Shown piece by piece: positions 8,464 through 15,639 of a stretch of DNA of 52,753 bases. Where the stretch lies: the NCBI GenBank assembly GCA_934647165.1, contig CAKUFA010000015.1:1-52753 (forward strand), in the 5' to 3' direction. The translations under genes were made by a program, and so were the position numbers. How positions within the stretch are numbered: position 1 is the first letter of the stretch; each line of letters starts with the position of its first letter. The notes under the pieces were generated by a model, which searched no databases, was not told the origin of the DNA, and saw only the letters and a program-made list of their open reading frames with translations. The stretch is from an uncultured Clostridia bacterium. GTDB lineage: Bacteria > Bacillota > Clostridia > Christensenellales > Aristaeellaceae.

Positions 8464-10265
8464 GAGTCCATTTTCAGGACGGCGAGGAACGCTTCGCTGG
8501 GCACCTGCACGGTGCCAAACTGACGCATGCGCTTTTTGCCTTCCTTTTGCTTTTCCAGCAGCTTCTTTTTCCGGGTGATATCGCCGCCATAGCACTTGGC
8601 CAACACGTCCTTGCGCATGGCCTTCACCGTTTCCCGGGCAATGACCTTGCCGCCGATAGCAGCCTGAACAGGAATTTCGAACATCTGGCGCGGAATCACA
8701 TCCTTGAGCTTTTCGCAGATGCCGCGGCCGCGAGCATACGCCTTATCACGGTGCACGATGATGGAAAACGCGTCGCAGATGTCGCCATTGAGGAGAATAT
8801 CCAGCTTTACCAGATCACTTTCGCGATAGTCTTTCAGTTCGTAGTCAAAAGAGGCATAGCCGCGGCTGCGGCTTTTAATTTGGTCGAAGAAATCAAAGAT
8901 GATCTCGTTGAGCGGGATGTCGTAATTAAGTTTGACGCGGTTGCCTTCATACTGCATATCAATAAAAATACCGCGCTTGTCCTTGCAAAGATCCATCAGC
9001 GTACCGACGGAATCTTGCGGGGTATAGATGGTGGCATGCACGAAAGGCTCTTCCATCTTGGCAATCTCGGTAACGGGAGGCAGGTTGGAAGGATTGTCGA
9101 TCTCAATCATGCTGCCATCGGTTTTCGTCACGTGGTAGATAACGCTGGGGGCGGTTGTGACCAGATTCAGGTCAAATTCGCGCTCCAAACGTGTGGTGAT
9201 AATGTCCATGTGCAAAAGACCGAGAAAACCGCAGCGGAAGCCATAACCCAATGCCACGGAAGTTTCCGGGTCAAAGGACAGGGAGGCGTCGTTCATGCGC
9301 AGTTTTTCCAGCGCCTCCTTGAGCGCCGGATAGTCCGCGCCGTCGGCGGGATAAATGCCGCAGTATACCATGGGCGTCACATGACGATATCCGGGCAGAG
9401 GAGCCTCCGCAGGGCGTGCAGCATCCGTGATGGTGTCGCCCACACGGGTGTCGCGCACATCCTTGATGGATGCGGCAACATAGCCTACATCACCCGGCAG
9501 CAGCTGGTCGCAGGGTTGATAGCCCGGGGCGAAGGTGCCGACCTCTACCACATCAAATTCGCCGCCGGTAGCCATCAGGCGCATGCGCATGCCGGCCTTC
9601 AGACATCCCTGCTTCACACGGACAAAGCAGATTGCGCCTCGATAATTGTCGTAGAACGCATCGAAAATCAACGCCTGCAAGGGGGCGTGTTCATCACCTG
9701 TGGGGGCAGGCACGTGCTTCACAATGGCTTCCAGCACATCACCTACATTAAGCCCTGTTTTGGCGGAGATGCACGGCGCTTCGGATGCGTCCAGTCCGAT
9801 GACCTCTTCGATCTCATTGCGAACCTCTTCCGGTTGCGCGGAGGGCAAGTCGATTTTGTTGATGACGGGGATGATTTCCAAATCGTGATCCAGCGCCATG
9901 TAGCAGTTGGCCAACGTCTGTGCCTCGATGCCCTGGGTGGCGTCCACCACCAGCAGCGCGCCTTCGCAAGCCGCCAAAGCCCGGCTCACTTCATAGGTGA
10001 AGTCCACATGGCCGGGAGTATCAATGAGGTTCAGGATATAGGTTTCCCCGTCCTTAGCTTTATAGCACATGCGCACAGCCTTGCTTTTGATAGTGATGCC
10101 GCGCTCGCGTTCAAGCTCCATGCTGTCGAGCACCTGCTCTACCATTTCCCGTTGTTGAAAGACGCCGGTCATTTCCAGGATGCGGTCTGCCAGCGTGGAC
10201 TTGCCATGGTCAATATGGGCGATAATGCAAAAATTGCGAATTCTGCTCAGTCTCTCTTTGGACAA
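8460..10265 (-). CDS. lepA: Elongation factor 4 (LepA GTPase)
   Basis: A 601-aa translational GTPase that acts on the ribosome (back-translocation or 30S biogenesis). The G motifs are clear: AHIDHGKST (G1), ERERGITIKS (G2), DTPGH (G3) and NKIDLP (G4), followed by EF-G-like domains and the LepA C-terminal domain ending near EKQKEGKKRMRQFG. I place the start at TTG 10265: an ATG five codons upstream (10280) overlaps the ribosome site, and its GGAGGG is seven bases from the TTG, giving the usual short N-terminus SKERLSRIRNF. A promoter lies 40 bp upstream. Its stop overlaps the SLOG gene. Confidence 0.95.
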   Translation of the reverse strand: MSKERLSRIRNFCIIAHIDHGKSTLADRILEMTGVFQQREMVEQVLDSMELERERGITIKSKAVRMCYKAKDGETYILNLIDTPGHVDFTYEVSRALAACEGALLVVDATQGIEAQTLANCYMALDHDLEIIPVINKIDLPSAQPEEVRNEIEEVIGLDASEAPCISAKTGLNVGDVLEAIVKHVPAPTGDEHAPLQALIFDAFYDNYRGAICFVRVKQGCLKAGMRMRLMATGGEFDVVEVGTFAPGYQPCDQLLPGDVGYVAASIKDVRDTRVGDTITDAARPAEAPLPGYRHVTPMVYCGIYPADGADYPALKEALEKLRMNDASLSFDPETSVALGYGFRCGFLGLLHMDIITTRLEREFDLNLVTTAPSVIYHVTKTDGSMIEIDNPSNLPPVTEIAKMEEPFVHATIYTPQDSVGTLMDLCKDKRGIFIDMQYEGNRVKLNYDIPLNEIIFDFFDQIKSRSRGYASFDYELKDYRESDLVKLDILLNGDICDAFSIIVHRDKAYARGRGICEKLKDVIPRQMFEIPVQAAIGGKVIARETVKAMRKDVLAKCYGGDITRKKKLLEKQKEGKKRMRQFGTVQVPSEAFLAVLKMDS

Positions 10266-10305
10266 GGCGTTTCCCTCCATTAGCCAGAAAGCGTTTCATC
10301 CGTTT

Positions 10306-10334
10306 ATGATAGCCGATTTTTACGGGAAAGACAA
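10306..10334 (-). promoter_or_regulatory. Sigma-A-type promoter for lepA
   Basis: On the minus strand TTGTCT (10334-10329) and TATCAT (10311-10306) are separated by 17 bp, about 40 bp upstream of the chosen lepA start. Both hexamers are one or two changes from consensus. Confidence 0.6.
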
Positions 10335-10404
10335 GCTTTTTCTGCAACGAAAGCCTGTTTTGCAGCAAAGCGTGTTTGGAAAGAAGCGGTAAGCGCACAG
10401 AAGC

Positions 10405-11166
10405 TTACTTGCCGCGGCGCTTTGCAAGCTCCTCACGAATATCCTGCTGCATGCGGGCTTGCGCAGCCTTAATATCGCGCCGAAGCGCCCGACGCTGTTC
10501 TTTCACACGCTTGGCAAGATCCCGGCTATACAGCCTCGCATAAGGGAAGGCGTGCAGCGTGCGGCGCACAAGTGCGCTGTCGTGTGCAAGGCGTTCGCGC
10601 ACAGCCTTGGTGATGGCTTCCGTGCTGTCGCCTTTTTCATTGGCAGCAGAATGGCGAATCTTGCCCAGCACACAGGTAGACAGGATGGTATCTGCGAGGA
10701 AAACAACGATAAGGCCGATGCAAAGTCCATTCAGCCATCCGTCGCTCAGCATGGCAAAATAGCGGAACAGGAAGGGCTTCACGCCATAAATCATCCCAAG
10801 GCCTAGCAATCCAAAGGGAATCAGCGTGTCAGCACACACGCGGCCGTTGAGGTTAAAGCGTTTCTGGCTATAGTCCCACCAGCGGGCATGGAAGAGCTTT
10901 TCCATAAAGTAGCTGGTGAGATATTCCAGCGTGCCGCACACCACCATGGCAAGGCAGAACACAGCCAGTGGGCTGTCCGCATAACGGGAGAGGAGAGAGG
11001 TGATCAGCACGGAACCGAAGCCATAGATAGGGCACCAGGGCCCCAGCAGAAAACCACGGTTGATGAAACGATGGAACTGCACCAGCTTGCAGCCAACCTC
11101 CATCAACCAGCCCAGAAAGGCGGAAATGAAGAACAGCAGAATGTAATACTTGATTACGTTTGGCAT
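10405..11166 (-). CDS. Putative ABC-transporter type IV family membrane protein (PF06541-like)
   Basis: A 253-aa protein with about five transmembrane segments in the first 160 residues and a basic, helical cytoplasmic tail (last ~70 residues, rich in Lys/Arg). The N-terminal pattern, with FLGWLMEV, NRGFLLGPWCPIYGFG, GTLEYLTSYFMEKLF and RWWDYS, is characteristic of this family. The family name rests on an old annotation; true function is unknown. The ATG at 11166 follows AAAGGAGGAGC; the 33 upstream codons are not coding. It appears to be a single-gene unit, divergent from the spoVM-like pair. Confidence 0.85.
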   Translation of the reverse strand: MPNVIKYYILLFFISAFLGWLMEVGCKLVQFHRFINRGFLLGPWCPIYGFGSVLITSLLSRYADSPLAVFCLAMVVCGTLEYLTSYFMEKLFHARWWDYSQKRFNLNGRVCADTLIPFGLLGLGMIYGVKPFLFRYFAMLSDGWLNGLCIGLIVVFLADTILSTCVLGKIRHSAANEKGDSTEAITKAVRERLAHDSALVRRTLHAFPYARLYSRDLAKRVKEQRRALRRDIKAAQARMQQDIREELAKRRGK

Positions 11167-11262
11167 GGGTGCTCCTCCTTTGAAAGTATAAACCTTCAAG
11201 CTGATTTTACCATACAACAAAATGCGCGCTGCGTCAAGCGGTATCATGGCTGCGGCACAGCG

Positions 11263-11270
11263 CATATAAT
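11263..11270 (+). promoter_or_regulatory. Possible sigma-E-type -10 element (CATATAAT)
   Basis: CATATAAT lies 28 bp before the small membrane protein and upstream of the SpoVM-like gene. It differs from the mother-cell sigma-E -10 consensus CATACAAT at one base, with GGTATCA about 16 bases before it as a possible -35. A sigma-A reading would need the poor -35 TATCAT. SpoVM is under sigma-E in Bacillus, which makes the former attractive but unproven. Confidence 0.35.
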
Positions 11271-11297
11271 GGGATGGAAGCGAGGGGGCGAGGGCGG

Positions 11298-11492
11298 ATG
11301 TGGAATCAGACGCAGAGCAGATGCTACAGGCAGGGCGGCACAGGATTGATTGCCGTGGGGGCGGTGATGGCGGCCGCAGGATTGCTGCTGCTTTTCTTGT
11401 GCGTGCCGGGCTGGGCGTGGACGGCGCTCATTGGAATGGCGCTGCTGGCGTCAGGCTGGCTGCTCATTCGGTTGGGAAAGAACGGGAGGTGA
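11298..11492 (+). CDS. Small two-helix membrane protein
   Basis: A 64-aa protein with a short polar N-terminus (MWNQTQSRCYRQGG) and two hydrophobic helices: LIAVGAVMAAAGLLLLFLC and WTALIGMALLASGWLLI, separated by PGW, ending in a basic tail. This is a hairpin topology with both ends probably cytoplasmic. No family is recognised. The ATG at 11298 has GAGGG close upstream. It ends 5 bp before the SpoVM-like gene, whose ribosome site lies inside its last codons, so the two are very likely one transcript and it may also act in sporulation. Confidence 0.6.
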   Translation: MWNQTQSRCYRQGGTGLIAVGAVMAAAGLLLLFLCVPGWAWTALIGMALLASGWLLIRLGKNGR

Positions 11493-11497
11493 CGAAA

Positions 11498-11590
11498 ATG
11501 AGCGTAAAAATGGTGTGCATCAAAGCGCCGAAATTGCTTGGCGGACTTTTACGGTGGCTGCAAAACAGAAAGCATCGGGAGAATCCGTAA
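11498..11590 (+). CDS. spoVM: SpoVM-like spore coat-assembly peptide
   Basis: A 30-aa amphipathic peptide. The core VCIKAPKLLGGLLR lines up with the Bacillus SpoVM core YTIKLPKFLGGIVR, sharing I-K-x-P-K-x-L-G-G-x-x-R and the proline known to be essential there. SpoVM inserts into the convex forespore outer membrane and recruits SpoIVA to start coat assembly. The C-terminus (basic, QNRKHRENP) and a slightly longer N-terminus differ from the 26-aa Bacillus peptide. A second ATG at codon 5 would give an even closer length. GGGAGGTGA precedes the start by about seven bases. Such short genes are usually missed in annotation. Confidence 0.82.
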   Translation: MSVKMVCIKAPKLLGGLLRWLQNRKHRENP

Positions 11591-11662
11591 ACAAAAGCAG
11601 CTTGCTGCGCAGCGGGATGGAGGAAATGACGGCAATGCGTCGATTTCCTGCAATTTGCCCCC

Positions 11663-11691
11663 TTGACAAGACGGGAAAAGTATGTTTCAAT
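11663..11691 (+). promoter_or_regulatory. Promoter of the lysine-riboswitch leader
   Basis: TTGACA (11663-11668) is a perfect -35, followed after 17 bp by TTCAAT (11686-11691). The riboswitch begins about 20 bp downstream, so the leader starts where expected. Confidence 0.7.
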
Positions 11692-11712
11692 AAACAGGAA
11701 TTGAACATCTTG

Positions 11713-11887
11713 GAACCAGAGGCGCATTTTTCATGATGTACCGCAGTGGAGAAACGGGCTTTCGCTGATGCTGCGGGAAAGGGAACGATGCCGAAAGACG
11801 CTGCGCACCCGCGTGCGGCGGCCTTGGGCGCAGGTCGAACAGGTCTGCGACTGTCATCAGGCATAAAGCCTGGCGGAGCGCTGGTTC
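11713..11887 (+). ncRNA. Lysine riboswitch (L box)
   Basis: The closing stem is exact: GAACCAG (11713-11719) pairs with CTGGTTC (11881-11887). Inside it are the conserved core strings of the lysine class: AGAGGCGC (11718-11725), GGGAAAGGGAA (11775-11785) and GCCGAAAG (11790-11797), in the right order and spacing. It lies between a promoter and asd-dapA-dapB, the lysine branch itself, so lysine should switch the operon off. The 150 nt between the aptamer and asd contain a T6 run at 11963-11968, but I could not fold a convincing terminator before it, so the expression platform is undetermined. Confidence 0.9.
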
Positions 11888-12036
11888 AGCAACGGCACTC
11901 ATGGGCGGAAAACGATCCGTGGGGGGCGTGCTGTGCGCACCGCAGGCAGTTGGCTTGGGGTGTTTTTTCATTCTTCATGTTTTTTACAGGTGAGGACGGC
12001 GTACACTACGCTTTGATGAAAAGGAGAGATGGCGTG

Positions 12037-13137
12037 ATGGAGCGGCAATACAGGGTTGGCATTGTAGGTGCGACAGGCATGGTTGGACAGCGGTTCATTT
12101 CGCTGCTGCAGGGACATCCGTGGTTTCGTATCACGGCGCTGGCAGCATCCAGCCGCAGCGCAGGCAAGCCGTACGTGCAGGCTGTTGGAGATCGCTGGGC
12201 TTTTGATTGGGAGATTCCTGCCCAGGTGCGTGACATGCCCGTGTTGGATGCGCAGGATGTGGAAACCATGGGAAAGCTGGTTGATTTCGTTTTCTGCGCT
12301 GTGGATATGAAAAAGGATGAGATTCGTGCACTGGAGGAAACCTATGCTCGGCACGAGATTCCTGTGGTGAGCAACAACAGTGCCTGCCGCGGTTTGCCGG
12401 ATGTGCCCATGGTCGTGCCGGAAATTAACGCCGCACATATTGAAGTGATCGGGAGCCAGCGCCGCCGCCTTGGCTGCAAGCATGGTTTCATTGCGGTGAA
12501 GCCCAACTGCTCGATCCAAAGCTATGTACCGGCATTGACCCCTCTCATGGATTTCCAGCCCGAAAAGGTCAGCGTGTGCACGTATCAGGCCATCAGTGGG
12601 GCGGGAAAAACATTCCGCACCTGGCCGGAGATGGTGGATAACGTCATTCCGTATATCGGCGGGGAAGATGAGAAAAGTGAGAATGAGCCCCTGAAATTGT
12701 GGGGTACCGTGGAGGAGCGGGACGGCGGCAAAGTGATTGTGAACGCGCACAAGCCGGTCATCAGCGCCCAATGTTTGCGTGTGGCCGCATCCGACGGACA
12801 CATGGCTGCGGTATCTGTTTCCTTTGCGCGAAAGCCTACCATGGAGCAAATCCTGGACAGGTGGCACAACTATGAAACCGAGGCGCAGCGCCTTGAACTA
12901 CCCAGCGCGCCAAAGCCTTTCCTGCAATATTTCGAGGATCCTTCCCGGCCGCAAACCAGGCTTGACCGGGATTTCCAGGGTGGCTTTGGCGTTTCCATCG
13001 GCAGGCTCCGTCCGGACAGTATTTTTGACTATAAGTTCGTGTGCCTGAGTCACAACACGGTGCGCGGTGCGGCCGGCGGCGGCATCCTTACGGCGGAGCT
13101 CCTCTGCCGCAAGGGGTATATCACAAACAGAGCGTAA
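12037..13137 (+). CDS. asd: Aspartate-semialdehyde dehydrogenase, archaeal/fungal type
   Basis: A 366-aa NADP-dependent enzyme that reduces aspartyl phosphate to aspartate semialdehyde, the branch point for lysine, threonine and methionine. VGIVGATGMVGQRF is the nucleotide-binding loop and Cys158 in KPNCSIQ the catalytic thiol; ISGAGK and HNTVRGAAGGG are also conserved. Length and motifs (LAASSRSAGK, the long KLWGTVEERDGGK segment) match the archaeal/fungal subclass rather than the usual Bacillus enzyme. The ATG at 12037 follows AAGGAG by ten bases; a GTG one codon earlier is possible. It is the first gene of the riboswitch-controlled asd-dapA-dapB operon. Confidence 0.94.
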   Translation: MERQYRVGIVGATGMVGQRFISLLQGHPWFRITALAASSRSAGKPYVQAVGDRWAFDWEIPAQVRDMPVLDAQDVETMGKLVDFVFCAVDMKKDEIRALEETYARHEIPVVSNNSACRGLPDVPMVVPEINAAHIEVIGSQRRRLGCKHGFIAVKPNCSIQSYVPALTPLMDFQPEKVSVCTYQAISGAGKTFRTWPEMVDNVIPYIGGEDEKSENEPLKLWGTVEERDGGKVIVNAHKPVISAQCLRVAASDGHMAAVSVSFARKPTMEQILDRWHNYETEAQRLELPSAPKPFLQYFEDPSRPQTRLDRDFQGGFGVSIGRLRPDSIFDYKFVCLSHNTVRGAAGGGILTAELLCRKGYITNRA

Positions 13138-13153
13138 AAAAGGAGAAACTGAG

Positions 13154-14059
13154 ATGAAGAAGATTTTGTTTACAGGCTGTGCCACGGCGCTGATTACGCC
13201 CTTCCGCGACGGAGAAGTGGATTATGAAGCACTGGACAGGCTGGTGGATAACCAGATTGCCGGCGGTGTGTCGGCGCTGGTTGCCGCAGGCACCACGGGC
13301 GAACCTGCTACCATGACATGGGTGGAGCATATGAATGTAATCCGCCGTGTGGTGGAAAGAACGAACGGCCGTGTACCGGTGATTGCTGGAACAGGCAGCA
13401 ACAGCACCCAGGAGGCTATTGGCGCGGCAAAGAATGCCAAATCCGTCGGTGCGGATGCCCAGCTGGTGGTGACCCCGTACTATAACAAAACGACCCAGGC
13501 AGGGCTTATTGCGCATTACCGGGCAGTAGCGGATAGCTGTGATCTGCCGATGATTGTCTACAATGTGCCAAGCCGCACGGGCGTAAACATTGCACCGGCG
13601 ACACTTCAGGAAATCTGCCGCCATGAAAATGTTGTCGGCGTGAAGGAAGCAAACGCAGACGTAGGACAGGCACTGGAAAAGCTGCGCCTATGCGGGGCAG
13701 ATGCAGCTTTTTATTCCGGCAATGACGACCTGGCTGTGCCGCTGATGGCTTGCGGCTTCAAGGGCGTGATTTCTGTTCTGTCCAACATGCTGCCTAAAGA
13801 AACCTCCGCTATGGCAAAAGCTGCCATGGATGGGGATGGAAAGAGCGCTGCTACCATGCAGCTGAAGTATTTGCCGCTCATCAATGCATTGTTTTGCGAA
13901 ACCAGTCCCATTCCGGTGAAAGCGGCCATGGCGGCCATGGGGTTGTGTGGGGAAGAGATACGCCTGCCGCTAGTGCCCATGCAGGCAGAAAACCGTCGCA
14001 AACTATATGGTATTATGCGAGAACTTGGCATTGCCATGCCAACGCTCGACAGGAAGTGA
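13154..14059 (+). CDS. dapA: 4-hydroxy-tetrahydrodipicolinate synthase
   Basis: A 301-aa TIM-barrel class I aldolase that condenses pyruvate with aspartate semialdehyde in the diaminopimelate/lysine route. FTGCATALITPF opens the barrel, AAGTTGEPATMTW binds pyruvate, YNVPSRTGVNI carries the catalytic tyrosine, and Lys164 in VVGVKEAN should form the Schiff base. The ATG at 13154 has AAAGGAGAAAC just upstream; the longer frame into asd is not used. It starts 16 bp after asd and ends 6 bp before dapB. Confidence 0.97.
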   Translation: MKKILFTGCATALITPFRDGEVDYEALDRLVDNQIAGGVSALVAAGTTGEPATMTWVEHMNVIRRVVERTNGRVPVIAGTGSNSTQEAIGAAKNAKSVGADAQLVVTPYYNKTTQAGLIAHYRAVADSCDLPMIVYNVPSRTGVNIAPATLQEICRHENVVGVKEANADVGQALEKLRLCGADAAFYSGNDDLAVPLMACGFKGVISVLSNMLPKETSAMAKAAMDGDGKSAATMQLKYLPLINALFCETSPIPVKAAMAAMGLCGEEIRLPLVPMQAENRRKLYGIMRELGIAMPTLDRK

Positions 14060-14065
14060 TGGGGC

Positions 14066-14815
14066 ATGAAGATTATCCTAAGCGGAGCGATGGGACACAT
14101 GGGGCGTGAAGTGGCGCAGAAAGCCGAGCAGCTTGGCATGGAGATTGCTTTCGGTGTGGATGTATGCGGCGGCCAGACAACGTTCCCGATATATACAGGG
14201 TTTGAAGCATGCCCGGAACAGCCGGATGGCGTTATTGTGGATTTTTCGCGCCCTGATGGGTTGGAGGGGCTACTGGATTATGCCGTCAGGTATCATGTGC
14301 CTGCGGTGCTTGCTACCACAGGCTATTCACCTGCACAGGAAGAGCGTGTGCGCGAGGCTGCGCAGAAGATTGCTATTTTCCACTCAGCCAACATGAGCGT
14401 GGGTGTGGCGCTGCTTCGGCAACTGGCACGCAAGGCAGCGCAGGTGCTGGGGGAAGCCTTTGATGTGGAAATTGTCGAAGCGCACCATAACCGAAAGGTG
14501 GATGCGCCGAGCGGCACGGCCTTGATGCTTTATCAGGCCGTGAAGGATGAATACGAAGCGCCGCGGGAATTGGTTTGCGGGCGCAGCGGCACAAACTGCA
14601 AGCGTGCACACAATGAAATTGGCATGCACTCCCTGCGCGGCGGTACGGTGACAGGAGAGCATGAGGTGTGCTTCTTCGGCCCGGCAGAGCGTGTAACCAT
14701 CAGCCACAGTGCGGAAAACAGAAGCATCTTTGCGACAGGCGCGCTTCGCGCAGCGGCTTATATTGCGGACAAAGCTCCGGGATTGTATGACATGGATCAA
14801 ATGATTGAGATGTGA
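14066..14815 (+). CDS. dapB: 4-hydroxy-tetrahydrodipicolinate reductase
   Basis: A 249-aa NAD(P)H-dependent enzyme that makes tetrahydrodipicolinate from the DapA product. LSGAMGHMGREV is the dinucleotide-binding loop, LATTGYSPAQEE follows, and EAHHNRKVDAPSGTAL is the catalytic signature with the histidine pair and lysine. It is at the lower end of the family's length (about 250-270). It begins 6 bp after dapA without a strong ribosome site of its own, so coupling is likely. A strong terminator follows. Later diaminopimelate-pathway genes are not in the window. Confidence 0.97.
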   Translation: MKIILSGAMGHMGREVAQKAEQLGMEIAFGVDVCGGQTTFPIYTGFEACPEQPDGVIVDFSRPDGLEGLLDYAVRYHVPAVLATTGYSPAQEERVREAAQKIAIFHSANMSVGVALLRQLARKAAQVLGEAFDVEIVEAHHNRKVDAPSGTALMLYQAVKDEYEAPRELVCGRSGTNCKRAHNEIGMHSLRGGTVTGEHEVCFFGPAERVTISHSAENRSIFATGALRAAAYIADKAPGLYDMDQMIEM

Positions 14816-14823
14816 CGGTTTGG

Positions 14824-14863
14824 AAATCGCAGGCAGGAGGCTGTTTCCTGTCTGTGATTTTTT
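14824..14863 (+). terminator. Terminator of asd-dapA-dapB
   Basis: A 15-bp stem (14824-14838 with 14846-14860, including two G-U pairs) with a 7-nt loop is followed by a run of six Ts. It begins 9 bp after the dapB stop. Confidence 0.9.
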
Positions 14864-14864
14864 C

Positions 14865-14893
14865 TTGCAAATACAGCCGAATGGAGGTACAAT
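14865..14893 (+). promoter_or_regulatory. Promoter of the THF-riboswitch transcript
   Basis: TTGCAA (14865-14870) and TACAAT (14888-14893) are 17 bp apart, directly after the dapB terminator and 20 bp before the aptamer. Confidence 0.75.
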
Positions 14894-14913
14894 AACCCGG
14901 AAACCTGATTCGG

Positions 14914-15031
14914 ATCAGGCAGAGTAGCTGCTGGCGCGTCAAGTGCTCATGGACGGGGAGTTGCCATGAGACGAAATTGTCCTTGCCACATAAGGGACAA
15001 TGCGGTGCCAGCGGCGCATCCCGCTGCTGAT
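14914..15031 (+). ncRNA. Tetrahydrofolate riboswitch
   Basis: The aptamer shows the class hallmarks in order: AGAGTAG, GCGTCAAGTGC, GGACGGGGAGTTGCC, ACGAA, GCGGTGCCAGC and GCATCCCGC. Helices are visible: ATCAGGCAG with CTGCTGAT closing it, GCTGGC with GCCAGC, and a perfect CTCATGG/CCATGAG arm (14946-14952 with 14964-14970). Downstream, CCTCCT at 15042-15047 can pair with the folT ribosome site AGGAGG at 15069-15074, so control is probably translational. It fits a folate transporter gene, a known target of this riboswitch class. Confidence 0.9.
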
Positions 15032-15082
15032 GGTTCGGCTGCCTCCTGCGAATTGGGAATTTTTTGCAAGGAGGTTGTTTGC

Positions 15083-15622
15083 ATGAACAAAGCAGGGTTT
15101 CATTTTTCTACCAAACGGTTATGTATCATGGGTATCCTTACGGCGCTGAAGATTATTCTGGAGCGTGTGCTGTCGGTGAGCATCGGCAATTATGTGCGCA
15201 TCAGCTTCAGCTTCATTCCTGTGGCGGTATCCGGTATGCTGCTGGGCCCTGTGAGCTCAACGCTTGTGGCCACCGTGGCGGATCTGCTTGGCACGCTGCT
15301 ATCCGGTCAGGCGCCTTTTCCGGGGCTTACGGTCGTGGCAGCGCTTACAGGCTTTTTGTATGGGGCGTTCCTCTATCACAAGGAGGTATCGCTTGCGCGG
15401 GCGGCATTGTGCATGCTCACGGTTACTGTCGTGTGCAGCCTTACGCTTAACAGCCTGTGCCTTTACTGGATGGGCTACCTTCCGCATGAGGCAGAGGCGT
15501 TCTGGATTCGGATGACACCGCGGATCATCCGCAGTGCTGTGCAGTATCCCATCAATGTGGCACTGCTTGTAGGCACGGATCGGCTGATGCAGCGCTTGCC
15601 AGGTGATTTGCGTGCGGTATAA
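15083..15622 (+). CDS. folT: Folate ECF transporter S component (FolT-like)
   Basis: A 179-aa membrane protein with five to six hydrophobic helices. MGILTALKIILERVLSVSIG followed by RISFSFIPVAVSGMLLGP is typical of folate-family S components, with ADLLGTLLSG further on. S components bind the vitamin and dock on a shared EcfA-EcfA-EcfT energising module; that module is encoded at 40.8-43.3 kb in this window. The ATG at 15083 has AAGGAGGTT seven bases upstream, and that site can be masked by the riboswitch leader. The specificity call rests on both family resemblance and the tetrahydrofolate riboswitch. Confidence 0.88.
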   Translation: MNKAGFHFSTKRLCIMGILTALKIILERVLSVSIGNYVRISFSFIPVAVSGMLLGPVSSTLVATVADLLGTLLSGQAPFPGLTVVAALTGFLYGAFLYHKEVSLARAALCMLTVTVVCSLTLNSLCLYWMGYLPHEAEAFWIRMTPRIIRSAVQYPINVALLVGTDRLMQRLPGDLRAV

Positions 15623-15639
15623 AAAGAGGAGGACATGGT

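Noticed and set aside
8547..10283. Long (578-codon) open frame antisense to lepA
   Set aside because: It is a shadow of lepA: no ribosome site, no recognisable domain, and odd Gly/His/Gln-rich composition.
11941..11968. Terminator before the T6 run in the asd leader
   Set aside because: Only a 4-bp stem could be drawn; not enough to call an intrinsic terminator.
11746..12036. N-terminal extension of asd into the leader
   Set aside because: This segment is the lysine riboswitch and its platform; asd begins at 12037 by family alignment and ribosome site.
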